Assembly: GCA_016764035.1 (NCBI GenBank)
Contig: JAESSQ010000119.1
Location: 1-6,265, forward strand
DNA from: Gammaproteobacteria bacterium
Lineage (GTDB): Bacteria > Pseudomonadota > Gammaproteobacteria > SZUA-229
Direction of reading: 5' to 3'
Length of the DNA: 6,265 bases
The first letter of the stretch is position 1, and each line of letters starts with the position of its first letter. The notes below the pieces were generated by a model. The model was not told where the DNA came from. It did not search any database and saw only the letters and a program-made list of their open reading frames with translations. The translations under genes were made by a program, and so were the position numbers. This document shows positions 1 through 5,828 of the stretch, one piece after another.

Positions 1-584
1 TCATTAAGAAACTGGATTTTATTATGTTTTTCCAGATAATGATGAGCGCTGATTAAAAAACCGCCGGTACCCGCTGTTGGATCCACTATGACATCATCTA
101 GAGTAGGCTTCATCAAATCAACCATCATATTAATCAATACACGTGGCGTAAAATATTGCCCTGCGCCTGATTTCTTTTCGCCTGCATTGATTTCTAATAA
201 ACCTTCATACATATCGCCTAAGCCTTCTTCTCTGGCACTGTACCAATCCAGCTTATCGATTTCGGTGACTAGTTTGGTCAGTGTTGATGGTTTTCTGATG
301 ATTGAACTGGCATTGGCATAGATGGCTTTGGTGATTTTTGAACCATGTGAACCCAAATGAATCAATAACTTTTTATATTCTTCTAATCGAGAAGCTGCAT
401 CATAACTTTCTAAGTCTTCCCATCTATAGCCTTCAGGAAGATTCTTTTCCGTATCCGTTTCCTTGGCCATTTTTAAAAATATTAAAAATGTCAGTTCGTT
501 TAGGTATTCATGATAGGTCACGCCATCGTCTCTAAGGAGATTACAGAGGTTCCATAGTTTGGTGACTAGTTCTTGTGTGCTCAT
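1..584 (-). CDS. hsdM: HsdM, type I DNA adenine methyltransferase subunit, N-terminal part (3' end beyond window)
   Basis: This is the modification subunit of a type I RM system, which with HsdS methylates adenine at N6 in the target site and forms the core onto which HsdR assembles. I translated the reverse strand from the ATG at 584-582. It stays open for 194 complete codons to the window edge. The N-terminal part has the HsdM_N helical-domain signature (starts MSTQELVTKLWNLCNLLRDD, residues 1-20). Residues about 142-148 read GQYFTPR, and residues 168-177 read DPTAGTGGFL, the SAM-binding motif I of this family. The catalytic NPPF/NPPY motif lies outside the window. The gene follows hsdR by 58 bp on the same strand with no visible terminator, giving the R-M order of EcoKI-type loci. 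An AAGGA sequence sits 12 nt before the start, which is a long spacing. The truncation is due to the window and not to decay. Confidence 0.95.
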   Translation of the reverse strand, partial: MSTQELVTKLWNLCNLLRDDGVTYHEYLNELTFLIFLKMAKETDTEKNLPEGYRWEDLESYDAASRLEEYKKLLIHLGSHGSKITKAIYANASSIIRKPSTLTKLVTEIDKLDWYSAREEGLGDMYEGLLEINAGEKKSGAGQYFTPRVLINMMVDLMKPTLDDVIVDPTAGTGGFLISAHHYLEKHNKIQFLN

Positions 585-596
585 TTAAATTGTTTT

Positions 597-601
597 TCCT
601 T
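597..601 (-). promoter_or_regulatory. Ribosome binding site of hsdM (long spacing)
   Basis: AAGGA on the minus strand, 12 nt before the hsdM ATG at 584-582. The spacing is longer than the usual 5-9 nt. Similar 12-13 nt spacings occur before both hsdM-like leader ORFs in this window, so it may be a local habit. It supports the chosen hsdM start because no better ATG lies nearby in frame. Confidence 0.5.
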
Positions 602-618
602 GATTTTTTATGTGTAAT

Positions 619-635
619 AGAGAAGTTGTTTCTCT
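619..635. other. Small hairpin between hsdR and hsdM
   Basis: A perfect 6-bp inverted repeat (AGAGAA / TTCTCT) with a 5-nt loop lies in the 58-bp gap between the hsdR stop and the hsdM start. On the transcribed minus strand it is not followed by a T run, so it does not look like an intrinsic terminator. It could be an RNA processing or stability element, or chance in AT-rich DNA. Confidence 0.3.
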
Positions 636-642
636 TTCTGTT

Positions 643-3600
643 TTATTGCCATAGGGCTTTGTTAAATTGTAATAGAATGTCTTCTATTTTGTTATCAAAT
701 AATTTGTTTGCTCGACGTTTTCCACCTAATTGATCTTTGAGTAAGCCTTGGTCTAATGCCTTATGATCGACAATAGTTGTGGCTATTGTTTGATTGGCTA
801 TGGCTTGTAACCACTTTTTCTGTGGTGTTGTCCATTGTTTTGTAGCCAGTATTACTTCTAATGCACTAGATACTCGATCCTCCCATGACTCTAAGGGCTC
901 ACCTAATGCGGCTTGTCGAATAAACCCGATGATACGTGCTGCAATATCTTGGTTGGTGGCCTCAAACCAGGCTGCTTTTAAATCGAGTTCACGAAAGGCA
1001 TTGATGTCTAGTTCTACAGCTAATTCTTTGAGGCTTTTTCTGGTTAATTCCCATGGTCTTGTAACAACTACTTGTAGGGCTTGCATTCTATTTGAATTGG
1101 CTTTGACAAATTTTTCAAACGCTTTTAAATAATCTTCAGGCTTTTGTCCATCTCCATAGCCATGAGCAACGTCAGTGACTTCATCTGGATGATCTGAGAT
1201 TATAACGGGTCTGGGCTTTGAGTCTCCATATCTAGAATCTAATAACTCTCCTAGTCCTGGATGTTGGGTAAACCATTCGGCAATTGTACTTAAGTCCATT
1301 GATTTAAGGTCATCTATAAATGCATCTGGCGATTGACCGGCTACCATTTCAAATCCGTCTTTTTGTTGATCTGTTAAATGTCGTTTTTTACTTTGTAATT
1401 TAGCTAAAAATTGATCTCTGGCTAATTTGTTTAGACTTTGTTGTTCTGAATTTGATAGTTCATTCTCTAGTTGTGTGAAGGTAATTTTTGGATCTGTAGC
1501 CACTGGTTTCATGCTACTGGTTTCTTCTAGTTTTTCATAGATATCAACAGCATCAAATATTCGGAATGTTTCCTTTCCGATTTCATCACATCTACGGGTG
1601 GCTCTACCTAGCATTTGTTCAAAGAGTATACGACTGTTCACACGGCGTAAGAATACCAAGTTACAAATTTTAGGTACATCGATTCCTGTCGTTAACAAAT
1701 CAACGGTAACTGCAATGTTTGGTAATCTGTCATTTTTAAAGTATCTAATTTTCTCTAATGGTTTATCGCTTTTTCCTGTGATTTTCTGTATTGCCCCATC
1801 ATCAATACCCCCATAATATTCTTCACAGACAGTATGAAATAATTCGACGACCATATCTGCATGTTTGTCTGTCACGCAGTAAACTAGCGTTTTTGCTTCT
1901 TGGTAGGGGTCAATCATGTCTTTTTCAATCAAGTATTTAATGACGGCGAGATTGAAGTTTTTATTTATCACACTGCGGTTGAATTGCGAAACATCGAAGT
2001 CTAACTCATCAGGTGTGTTAAACAGTTCTATCTGGTTGGTTTGTGGGTCATAGATTTGCACCTCTTCATTAACTTCATACTTGATTCCATCTTGTGCAAG
2101 TTTTGTAATGATACGAATCGGTGGCAAGTGATCGGCTAAAAATCCATCTACTACAGCTTCAGTATAGGTGTAGGTGTAGACAGGGTTTCCAAATATTTGT
2201 GATGTATGTAGTGCAGGGGTTGCTGTTAAACCTATTCTATAAGCATCGAAGTATTCAATGACTGAACGGTATTTTGAGATATAATCACTTTGGTTTCTAA
2301 ACTCTAGTTCAGCTTCACCCATCTCACGGTCAAGTAAATATCCACGATGACATTCATCTACCACTATGCAATCATATTGCCCTACGCTGGGTTGGCTTTG
2401 TTCACCATTATTATAAAAAATGCGTTTAACCATTCCTTGTACGGTTGCTATTTGAACTTTTGTATCAGAATCGGGGCTTTGATCTGTTAATTCTTTTAAT
2501 CCAAAAATATCAGCAAATGTATTTAAATTTTCCATCCTGGTTTCTTTAAATGAATCAGCAGCCTGTTCGCCTAATGCTGATCTATCTACTAAAAATAATA
2601 TCCTCCTGAATCTTTCTGATTTAAGCAAGCGATAAACCAGCGCGATACTGGTTTTTGTTTTGCCTGTGCCAGTAGCCATAGCCACCAAGGCGGTTTGGTC
2701 ACCATTTTGAATTGATTCTTCTACAGCTTGGATTGCTTTTATTTGATAAGGTCTTAAAGTAAAATCATAATTAAAATCCATTTCTTTTAACTTTTCTTCA
2801 GCATTATGAATATCTTGTTTGAGATATTCTTTTAATTCTTCTGGTGAATACCAACCATGTAGCACTCTGCGTTGGTTAGTAGCATCACGGACATCTAAAA
2901 ACCAGATACCGCTTTCTTGCTCAAGCTGCTTTAGGTAAGGTCTTCCATTTGTGGAAAAAACCAGAGGTATTTGATATTCATTATAATTATTATCAATGGT
3001 ACAAAGATCTTTAGTCAAAAAATCTTTTGAATATCGTTTGGCTTGATCTATATCTCCATATACATTTTTATTTTTCTTTTTGGCTTCTATAACTGCAACA
3101 GGTATTAAGCCCATAAATAATACATAGTCAGCGGGTCCACTTGATGTTGGCCATTCTGCAATAGCTTTATTTCTATTGGCTTCAGGTTTTGTGCCTTTTG
3201 AATATCTAAGATTATCGGTATCAGTTTCCCAGCCAGCATTGATTAATTGTTGATCGATGATTAATCGTGTGTCTGCTTCTGAAAGGTCTAATCGTGATTC
3301 TTCTATTAATTGAAGGAATTGTTTTTGTTCTTTGACAGGCTGTTGATTAAACCTTTGAGCTTTTTCTAACTGCCTTGATTCAAATTCATTAATGGTTTGA
3401 GTTAATTTTTGCTCAGTTTCTAAAGCGAGAGTTTCCCAAACTTCTCTCTCGGCTTGCATTTCTTCATTTCTTATTCTTTCAGCTTCGAGTTTCTGATTTT
3501 GAATGCCTTTTAAAGATTCTGCTAGCTTAATTCTTTCAGTACTTTTTAGGTTAGAGCTTTCTAATATACGAATTTTTTCTTCTAGTTCTCGTACATTCTG

Positions 3601-4038
3601 TGAAGGATCTTGCGGTTTGATAAATTTACCAAGTTTAAACTTTCTTCCTTTTTCTCCTCCAAATTCCCTATAAAACCATCCCGACAACATAAATGCCAGA
3701 TTCAAACCTATTAATGCGTCTCTATGTGTGCTTGACTGAAAATCATGAACGGCTTTATTGCCTATTTTTCTAAGATTGTGAAAAGCACTGCGAATATTAC
3801 TATCCAAATTCATTTTGTAATCAATGTGTCGAAGCAAATCAACTTGACGCTTTTCATCGTCTAATTCTATTCCAACTCTTGCTGCGATTTCAGAGGCTAA
3901 AACTTCTCCTAATTGCCTCAGTTTGACTAAAGTCATATTTGGATCAGGTATGAAATTGATTTCTGCTGAATAGCCTAAATCCCTGAATACAATATTGTAT
4001 TCAGAGAGAAACTCAAAGTTAGATTTAAAATGAGTCAT
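643..4038 (-). CDS. hsdR: HsdR, type I restriction endonuclease/translocase subunit (EcoKI-like, 1131 aa)
   Basis: This is the restriction and motor subunit, which translocates DNA with ATP and cleaves far from the recognition site once bound to the M-S methylase. Domains in order: an N-terminal DUF4145-like region (about 1-125; starts with SNFEFL, as EcoKI HsdR does); a charged coiled coil (about 145-230, rich in E/K/Q); a PD-(D/E)xK nuclease (about 250-385) with D304 in GPADYVLF and E318/K320 in VIEAKKK; an SF2 helicase with Walker A MATGTGKT (454-461), DECH (561-564), LTATP (604-608), TTGIDVP (783-789) and QMLGRATRR (808-816); and a C-terminal domain ending in the EcoKI-like stretch DIAARIIGFIRQAALGEPLE. 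All key residues are present, and the length is close to EcoKI HsdR as I recall it (about 1170 aa). The ATG at 4038-4036 has no clear Shine-Dalgarno sequence. A 13-codon leader ORF ends 12 nt upstream, so translation may be coupled. Transcription probably starts at promoter copy A. Confidence 0.97.
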   Translation of the reverse strand: MTHFKSNFEFLSEYNIVFRDLGYSAEINFIPDPNMTLVKLRQLGEVLASEIAARVGIELDDEKRQVDLLRHIDYKMNLDSNIRSAFHNLRKIGNKAVHDFQSSTHRDALIGLNLAFMLSGWFYREFGGEKGRKFKLGKFIKPQDPSQNVRELEEKIRILESSNLKSTERIKLAESLKGIQNQKLEAERIRNEEMQAEREVWETLALETEQKLTQTINEFESRQLEKAQRFNQQPVKEQKQFLQLIEESRLDLSEADTRLIIDQQLINAGWETDTDNLRYSKGTKPEANRNKAIAEWPTSSGPADYVLFMGLIPVAVIEAKKKNKNVYGDIDQAKRYSKDFLTKDLCTIDNNYNEYQIPLVFSTNGRPYLKQLEQESGIWFLDVRDATNQRRVLHGWYSPEELKEYLKQDIHNAEEKLKEMDFNYDFTLRPYQIKAIQAVEESIQNGDQTALVAMATGTGKTKTSIALVYRLLKSERFRRILFLVDRSALGEQAADSFKETRMENLNTFADIFGLKELTDQSPDSDTKVQIATVQGMVKRIFYNNGEQSQPSVGQYDCIVVDECHRGYLLDREMGEAELEFRNQSDYISKYRSVIEYFDAYRIGLTATPALHTSQIFGNPVYTYTYTEAVVDGFLADHLPPIRIITKLAQDGIKYEVNEEVQIYDPQTNQIELFNTPDELDFDVSQFNRSVINKNFNLAVIKYLIEKDMIDPYQEAKTLVYCVTDKHADMVVELFHTVCEEYYGGIDDGAIQKITGKSDKPLEKIRYFKNDRLPNIAVTVDLLTTGIDVPKICNLVFLRRVNSRILFEQMLGRATRRCDEIGKETFRIFDAVDIYEKLEETSSMKPVATDPKITFTQLENELSNSEQQSLNKLARDQFLAKLQSKKRHLTDQQKDGFEMVAGQSPDAFIDDLKSMDLSTIAEWFTQHPGLGELLDSRYGDSKPRPVIISDHPDEVTDVAHGYGDGQKPEDYLKAFEKFVKANSNRMQALQVVVTRPWELTRKSLKELAVELDINAFRELDLKAAWFEATNQDIAARIIGFIRQAALGEPLESWEDRVSSALEVILATKQWTTPQKKWLQAIANQTIATTIVDHKALDQGLLKDQLGGKRRANKLFDNKIEDILLQFNKALWQ

Positions 4039-4050
4039 CTTATATATTGA

Positions 4051-4092
4051 TTATTGAAAACCTGTCAGGTTCTTCTCTTGATCTTTAATCAT
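4051..4092 (-). pseudogene. 13-codon leader ORF, fossil start of an hsdM-like gene (copy A)
   Basis: The minus-strand ATG at 4092-4090 opens the peptide MIKDQEKNLTGFQ and stops at TAA (4053-4051), 12 nt before the hsdR start. Its first eight codons match those of the hsdM stump at 5559 (MTEDQKKN) in 19 of 24 bases, and the upstream DNA is the same repeat, so it is a further truncated copy of the same hsdM start. AAGGG lies 12 nt upstream (4105-4109), so ribosomes may well load here. Because hsdR itself lacks a visible ribosome site, this mini-ORF could now act as a translated leader that feeds ribosomes to hsdR. That role is inferred. The homology to copy B is seen directly. Confidence 0.65.
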
Positions 4093-4122
4093 GAATTGTG
4101 GGGACCCTTTTTATTATCTATC

Positions 4123-4137
4123 CAATATACTCTATTG
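4123..4137. promoter_or_regulatory. 15-bp dyad over the -10 element, copy A (candidate operator)
   Basis: CAATATACTCTATTG is an imperfect palindrome: six of seven base pairs match around a central C. It overlaps the -10 and the adjacent spacer. The identical 15-mer sits in copy B (5591-5605). The position suits a repressor site. No regulator gene other than the HTH-bearing Fic protein is visible, so the binding partner is unknown. Confidence 0.35.
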
Positions 4138-4151
4138 CTAAAAAATGTCAA
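4124..4151 (-). promoter_or_regulatory. Sigma70-type promoter, copy A (for hsdR-hsdM)
   Basis: On the minus strand, a perfect -35 TTGACA (4151-4146) is followed by a 16-nt spacer and a -10 TATATT (4129-4124). Transcription would start near 4117, about 25 nt before the leader ATG at 4092. Both hexamers are identical in copy B, whereas the spacer differs at two positions. No other convincing promoter is seen for hsdR. Confidence 0.7.
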
Positions 4152-4203
4152 TTGACTCATATCAAGTTTTGTAGATGAATCAAGGTCAAGTGTAAGTATC
4201 GAG

Positions 4204-5193
4204 TTAAAACGATATCTGCCAATGCCCTGTTTTGTCAGAACCGATGCGTTTGAGCTTGTTTTGGTCTTGTAGTTTTTTAATGGCTCGGGCGATGGTGCGG
4301 ATGTCTTTGTTAATAAGTTGTGCCATTTGTTGTCGGGTTATGCTTGTATCTGCTTGAATCAGTGCAAGAATGGCTTCGGGTGTTTTCATGCCCTTTAGGT
4401 TTATAACGCCATTTACAGGGGCGTTTAGACTGGCGTTTACAGGGGCGTTTTTGGCTAAGGTTTTGAGAATGGCTTGGAGCATAAAGTGGATAAATTGTGT
4501 TGAATTGGCAGCTTTATCAGACAATGCCAATGCGTGATAATAATCTTGTTGATGTTGTTTGATGATGCTTTCTAGTGGTAAATCCATAAATAATGCCTGC
4601 CATTGCGATAAGATTAGGGTTTGCCATAAACGTCCCATGCGACCGTTGCCATCCATAAACGGGTGGATGTATTCAAACTCGTAATGAAAAACTGAACTAA
4701 TAATCAATGGATGGTGATCGCAATGCTGTTGCCAATACAACAAATCGGTCATTAAATTCATCACACGATTAGCAGGTGGCGCAGTATGGATGAGTTGTTT
4801 ATTTTTGTAAACTCCTACTGGTTTTTTACGAAAAACGCCTACATCTACTATTACGTTGTCCATCATTAGTTTATGCGCATGCAGTAAATCATCCAATGAG
4901 CTGGGATTAAGTTGGTCTAATTTATCATAAGCAGCTATGGCTCCTTTGACTTCGGCGAGTTCTTTTTGCGTGGCAAAGATTTTTTTGCCTTCTAGTACTG
5001 CTGATATTTGTTGCTCATTTAATGTATTGCCTTCGATTGCTAAAGTGCCAGTGATGGTTTTTATGCGATTCTGTTTGCGTAATTGTGGCGATGCTTGGCT
5101 AAAATCTCGTTTGACAAAACCGATTTTTTCACTGATTTGTGAGATTAAATCAATGATTTCTGGGGTGATGTCAAAAGGAGGTTTATAGTTCAT
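4204..5193 (-). CDS. Fic-domain protein AMPylator, class II, with C-terminal winged helix (329 aa)
   Basis: Fic enzymes transfer AMP from ATP to hydroxyl side chains of target proteins. The N-terminus (YKPPF, residues 3-7) is the Fic_N type. T50-LAI-E54-G55 fits the inhibitory helix motif (S/T)xxxE(G/N) placed before the catalytic core, which defines class II, self-inhibited Fic proteins. The catalytic loop HPFMDGNGRMGR (177-188) has all core residues, including H177, so the enzyme looks active. A low-complexity linker with two NAPVN units (249-261) leads to a C-terminal winged helix-turn-helix (about 268-329, ending GSDKTGHW), usual in this subfamily. The target is unknown. The ATG at 5193-5191 lies inside the final codons of the truncated hsdR (11-nt overlap) and has a poor ribosome site, so coupled translation is likely. 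The stop is followed after 50 bp by promoter copy A with no terminator seen. Fic genes inside type I RM loci are a recurring arrangement, but their role there is not established to my knowledge. Confidence 0.94.
   Translation of the reverse strand: MNYKPPFDITPEIIDLISQISEKIGFVKRDFSQASPQLRKQNRIKTITGTLAIEGNTLNEQQISAVLEGKKIFATQKELAEVKGAIAAYDKLDQLNPSSLDDLLHAHKLMMDNVIVDVGVFRKKPVGVYKNKQLIHTAPPANRVMNLMTDLLYWQQHCDHHPLIISSVFHYEFEYIHPFMDGNGRMGRLWQTLILSQWQALFMDLPLESIIKQHQQDYYHALALSDKAANSTQFIHFMLQAILKTLAKNAPVNASLNAPVNGVINLKGMKTPEAILALIQADTSITRQQMAQLINKDIRTIARAIKKLQDQNKLKRIGSDKTGHWQISF
4412..4450 (-). repeat. Tandem repeat in fic encoding NAPVN units
   Basis: A 15-bp sequence (TTTACAGGGGCGTTT on the plus strand) occurs at 4412-4426 and 4436-4450, a 24-bp period. 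On the coding strand this gives the octapeptide-spaced units NAPVNASL and NAPVNGVI. A period divisible by three keeps the frame. The tract forms the linker between the Fic core and the winged helix and could vary in copy number by slippage. Confidence 0.8.
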
Positions 5194-5428
5194 GTTTGTT
5201 GGATTTGGCTTCTATTACTGCGATTGGTTGGCTGTATTTTGTATAAAGAACGATATCTGCGGCTTTGACTGTTTTCCTTGCTCCGATTTGTCCACGGACT
5301 ACAACTTTTCCTTCTCGCAACTTAACTTCTTGTTTTATCTGCGTCATGATATCCCACCCAGCATTTTTTACCGCGGGTAGTATAAATTTGGTAATGATGT
5401 CAGTTTCTGAGAGTGTCTTTTTATCCAT
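5183..5428 (-). pseudogene. Truncated hsdR: N-terminal nuclease fragment of a second type I system (81 aa)
   Basis: The reading frame begins MDKKTLSETDIITKFILPAV (residues 1-20), the typical start of an HsdR subfamily that lacks the DUF4145/coiled-coil extension of the intact HsdR here. It keeps the PD-(D/E)xK pattern: D58 in ADIVLY and E73/K75 in AVIEAK, followed by NKHE. In full-length relatives (as I recall them) this is followed by roughly 700 or more residues of helicase and C-terminal domains. Here a TAA follows after one more codon. The junction coincides with the fic start. The ATG lies 11 nt after the stop of the hsdM stump and has no ribosome site of its own. Most likely it is a deletion remnant. 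Its frame is still free of stops and the catalytic residues are intact, so recent deletion or retention as a small protein are both possible. Confidence 0.85.
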
Positions 5429-5439
5429 TGTTATTGATG

Positions 5440-5559
5440 TTAATCTAAATAATAGTTTTTATTAAGATCAATTGATTTAGAAATGTTGATTTTGCCCCGC
5501 AGTAAATTCGCAATCCCCCACAATTGGGTTTCGTCGTTTTTCTTTTGATCTTCTGTCAT
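5440..5559 (-). pseudogene. Truncated hsdM: N-terminal stump of a second type I methyltransferase (39 aa)
   Basis: The ATG at 5559-5557 opens MTEDQKKNDETQLWGIANLL, followed by RGKIN. This matches the start of HsdM proteins of the EcoR124-like group (LW-IANxLRGK pattern). After residue about 25 the sequence becomes ISKSIDLNKNYYLD and stops at 5440, so almost the whole methyltransferase, including its SAM and NPPF motifs, is gone. The last 14 residues do not look like HsdM. They may come from the end of whatever gene once preceded hsdR. I chose this start over an in-frame ATG at 5658 because that one lies upstream of the promoter, and because AAGGA occurs 13 nt before this ATG. It belongs to a different subgroup from the intact HsdM at 1-584. 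Confidence 0.8.
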
Positions 5560-5590
5560 TGAATTGTGGGTTTCCTTTTTATTATCTATC

Positions 5591-5605
5591 CAATATACTC
5601 TATTG
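5591..5605. promoter_or_regulatory. 15-bp dyad over the -10 element, copy B (candidate operator)
   Basis: Identical to the dyad at 4123-4137. It falls inside the longest unbroken match between the two promoter copies, while bases on either side have changed. This is compatible with selection on a protein-binding site, but also with simple conservation of the -10 region. Confidence 0.35.
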
Positions 5606-5619
5606 CTGAAGAATGTCAA
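5592..5619 (-). promoter_or_regulatory. Sigma70-type promoter, copy B (for hsdM stump, hsdR stump and fic)
   Basis: Minus-strand TTGACA (5619-5614), a 16-nt spacer and TATATT (5597-5592), followed by AAGGA at 5577-5573 and the hsdM-stump ATG at 5559. Nothing between here and fic looks like a second promoter, so fic is probably transcribed from here as the third frame of a short operon. Confidence 0.7.
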
Positions 5620-5672
5620 TTGGAAATTTGGTGACAGGTGATAGGTAAAAATGTGCAATCAAGATCAAAATT

Positions 5673-5740
5673 AAGATCAAGGGATATTTACCACGAAGGA
5701 ACTGAAGGTATTGAAGGTTAAAATTAAAATCAAGAGCAAG
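5673..5740. repeat. Degenerate intergenic direct repeat, unit 1
   Basis: Starts AAGATCAAGGGATATTTACC, then ACGAAGG- and TGAAGG-type words, and ends in ATCAAGAGCAA. It pairs with unit 2 at 5777-5828. The unit carries an extra short stretch (about 16 bp with a second TTGAAGG word) that unit 2 lacks. I see no coding or RNA function. It resembles the decaying low-complexity filler found between genes in several proteobacteria. Confidence 0.7.
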
Positions 5741-5750
5741 GGCAATACTC

Positions 5751-5766
5751 GCACGGCGGCACGGCG
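5751..5766. repeat. 8-bp tandem repeat GCACGGCG x2
   Basis: Two adjacent perfect copies of GCACGGCG, followed by the weaker relative AACACAGCG (5767-5775). It is a GC-rich island in AT-rich intergenic DNA between the two degenerate repeat units. No function is evident. Confidence 0.7.
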
Positions 5767-5776
5767 AACACAGCGA

Positions 5777-5828
5777 AAGATCAAAAGATATTTACCATGA
5801 AGGTACTGAAGGCTAAGATCAAGAGCAA
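5777..5828. repeat. Degenerate intergenic direct repeat, unit 2
   Basis: Starts AAGATCAAAAGATATTTACC, then ATGAAGGTACTGAAGG, and ends AAGATCAAGAGCAA. It is a shorter, diverged version of unit 1 (5673-5740). Further AAGATCAA or ATCAAGATCAA words occur at 5659-5680 and 5859-5878, so the whole 5655-5880 block is built from the same words. Confidence 0.7.

Larger units (their letters stand above)
4069..4154 (-). repeat. Direct repeat copy A: promoter, leader and first 8 codons of hsdM
   Basis: This segment aligns with 5536-5622 in the same orientation. Over the upstream 62 bp (4093-4154 against 5561-5622) I count 57 identities, including an unbroken 34-bp match at 4106-4139. Over the first 8 codons of the following ORF there are 19 of 24 identities, with a 1-nt indel just before the ATG. 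The two copies are offset by 1,468 bp in the promoter part. Similarity stops abruptly after codon 8 and just upstream of the -35. The copy lies 50 bp after the fic stop and drives hsdR. Confidence 0.93.
5536..5622 (-). repeat. Direct repeat copy B: promoter, leader and first 8 codons of hsdM
   Basis: Partner of 4069-4154, same orientation, one base longer because of an indel before the ATG. It is the better preserved of the two in coding terms, since the hsdM frame continues with recognisable HsdM sequence to about codon 25 against 8 in copy A. This suggests copy B is nearer the ancestral arrangement. Confidence 0.93.

Noticed and set aside
88..535. Plus-strand open frames of 65-77 codons
   Set aside because: They lie opposite the clear HsdM reading frame and their translations look like nothing but low-complexity antisense.
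619..640. Intrinsic terminator between hsdR and hsdM
   Set aside because: The 6-bp hairpin is followed on the transcribed strand by ATTACACATAAAA and not by T residues.
794..1816. Plus-strand open frames of 72 and 112 codons inside hsdR
   Set aside because: They are antisense to conserved HsdR domains, with no ribosome site or promoter of their own.
4069..4154. Repeat copies as transposon target-site duplications
   Set aside because: They are about 86 bp, much longer than known duplications, and carry functional promoter and codon sequence; no transposase or terminal inverted repeats are seen.
4155..4203. Terminator between fic and promoter copy A
   Set aside because: No stem followed by a T run could be found on the minus strand, so read-through from fic into hsdR remains possible.
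4937..5465. Plus-strand open frames of 62-83 codons opposite fic and the hsdR stump
   Set aside because: The minus-strand frames there have recognisable Fic and HsdR motifs; the plus-strand products have none.
5440..5658. Longer 72-codon version of the hsdM stump starting at 5658
   Set aside because: The upstream ATG lies before the promoter elements at 5592-5619, and HsdM similarity begins only at the ATG at 5559.
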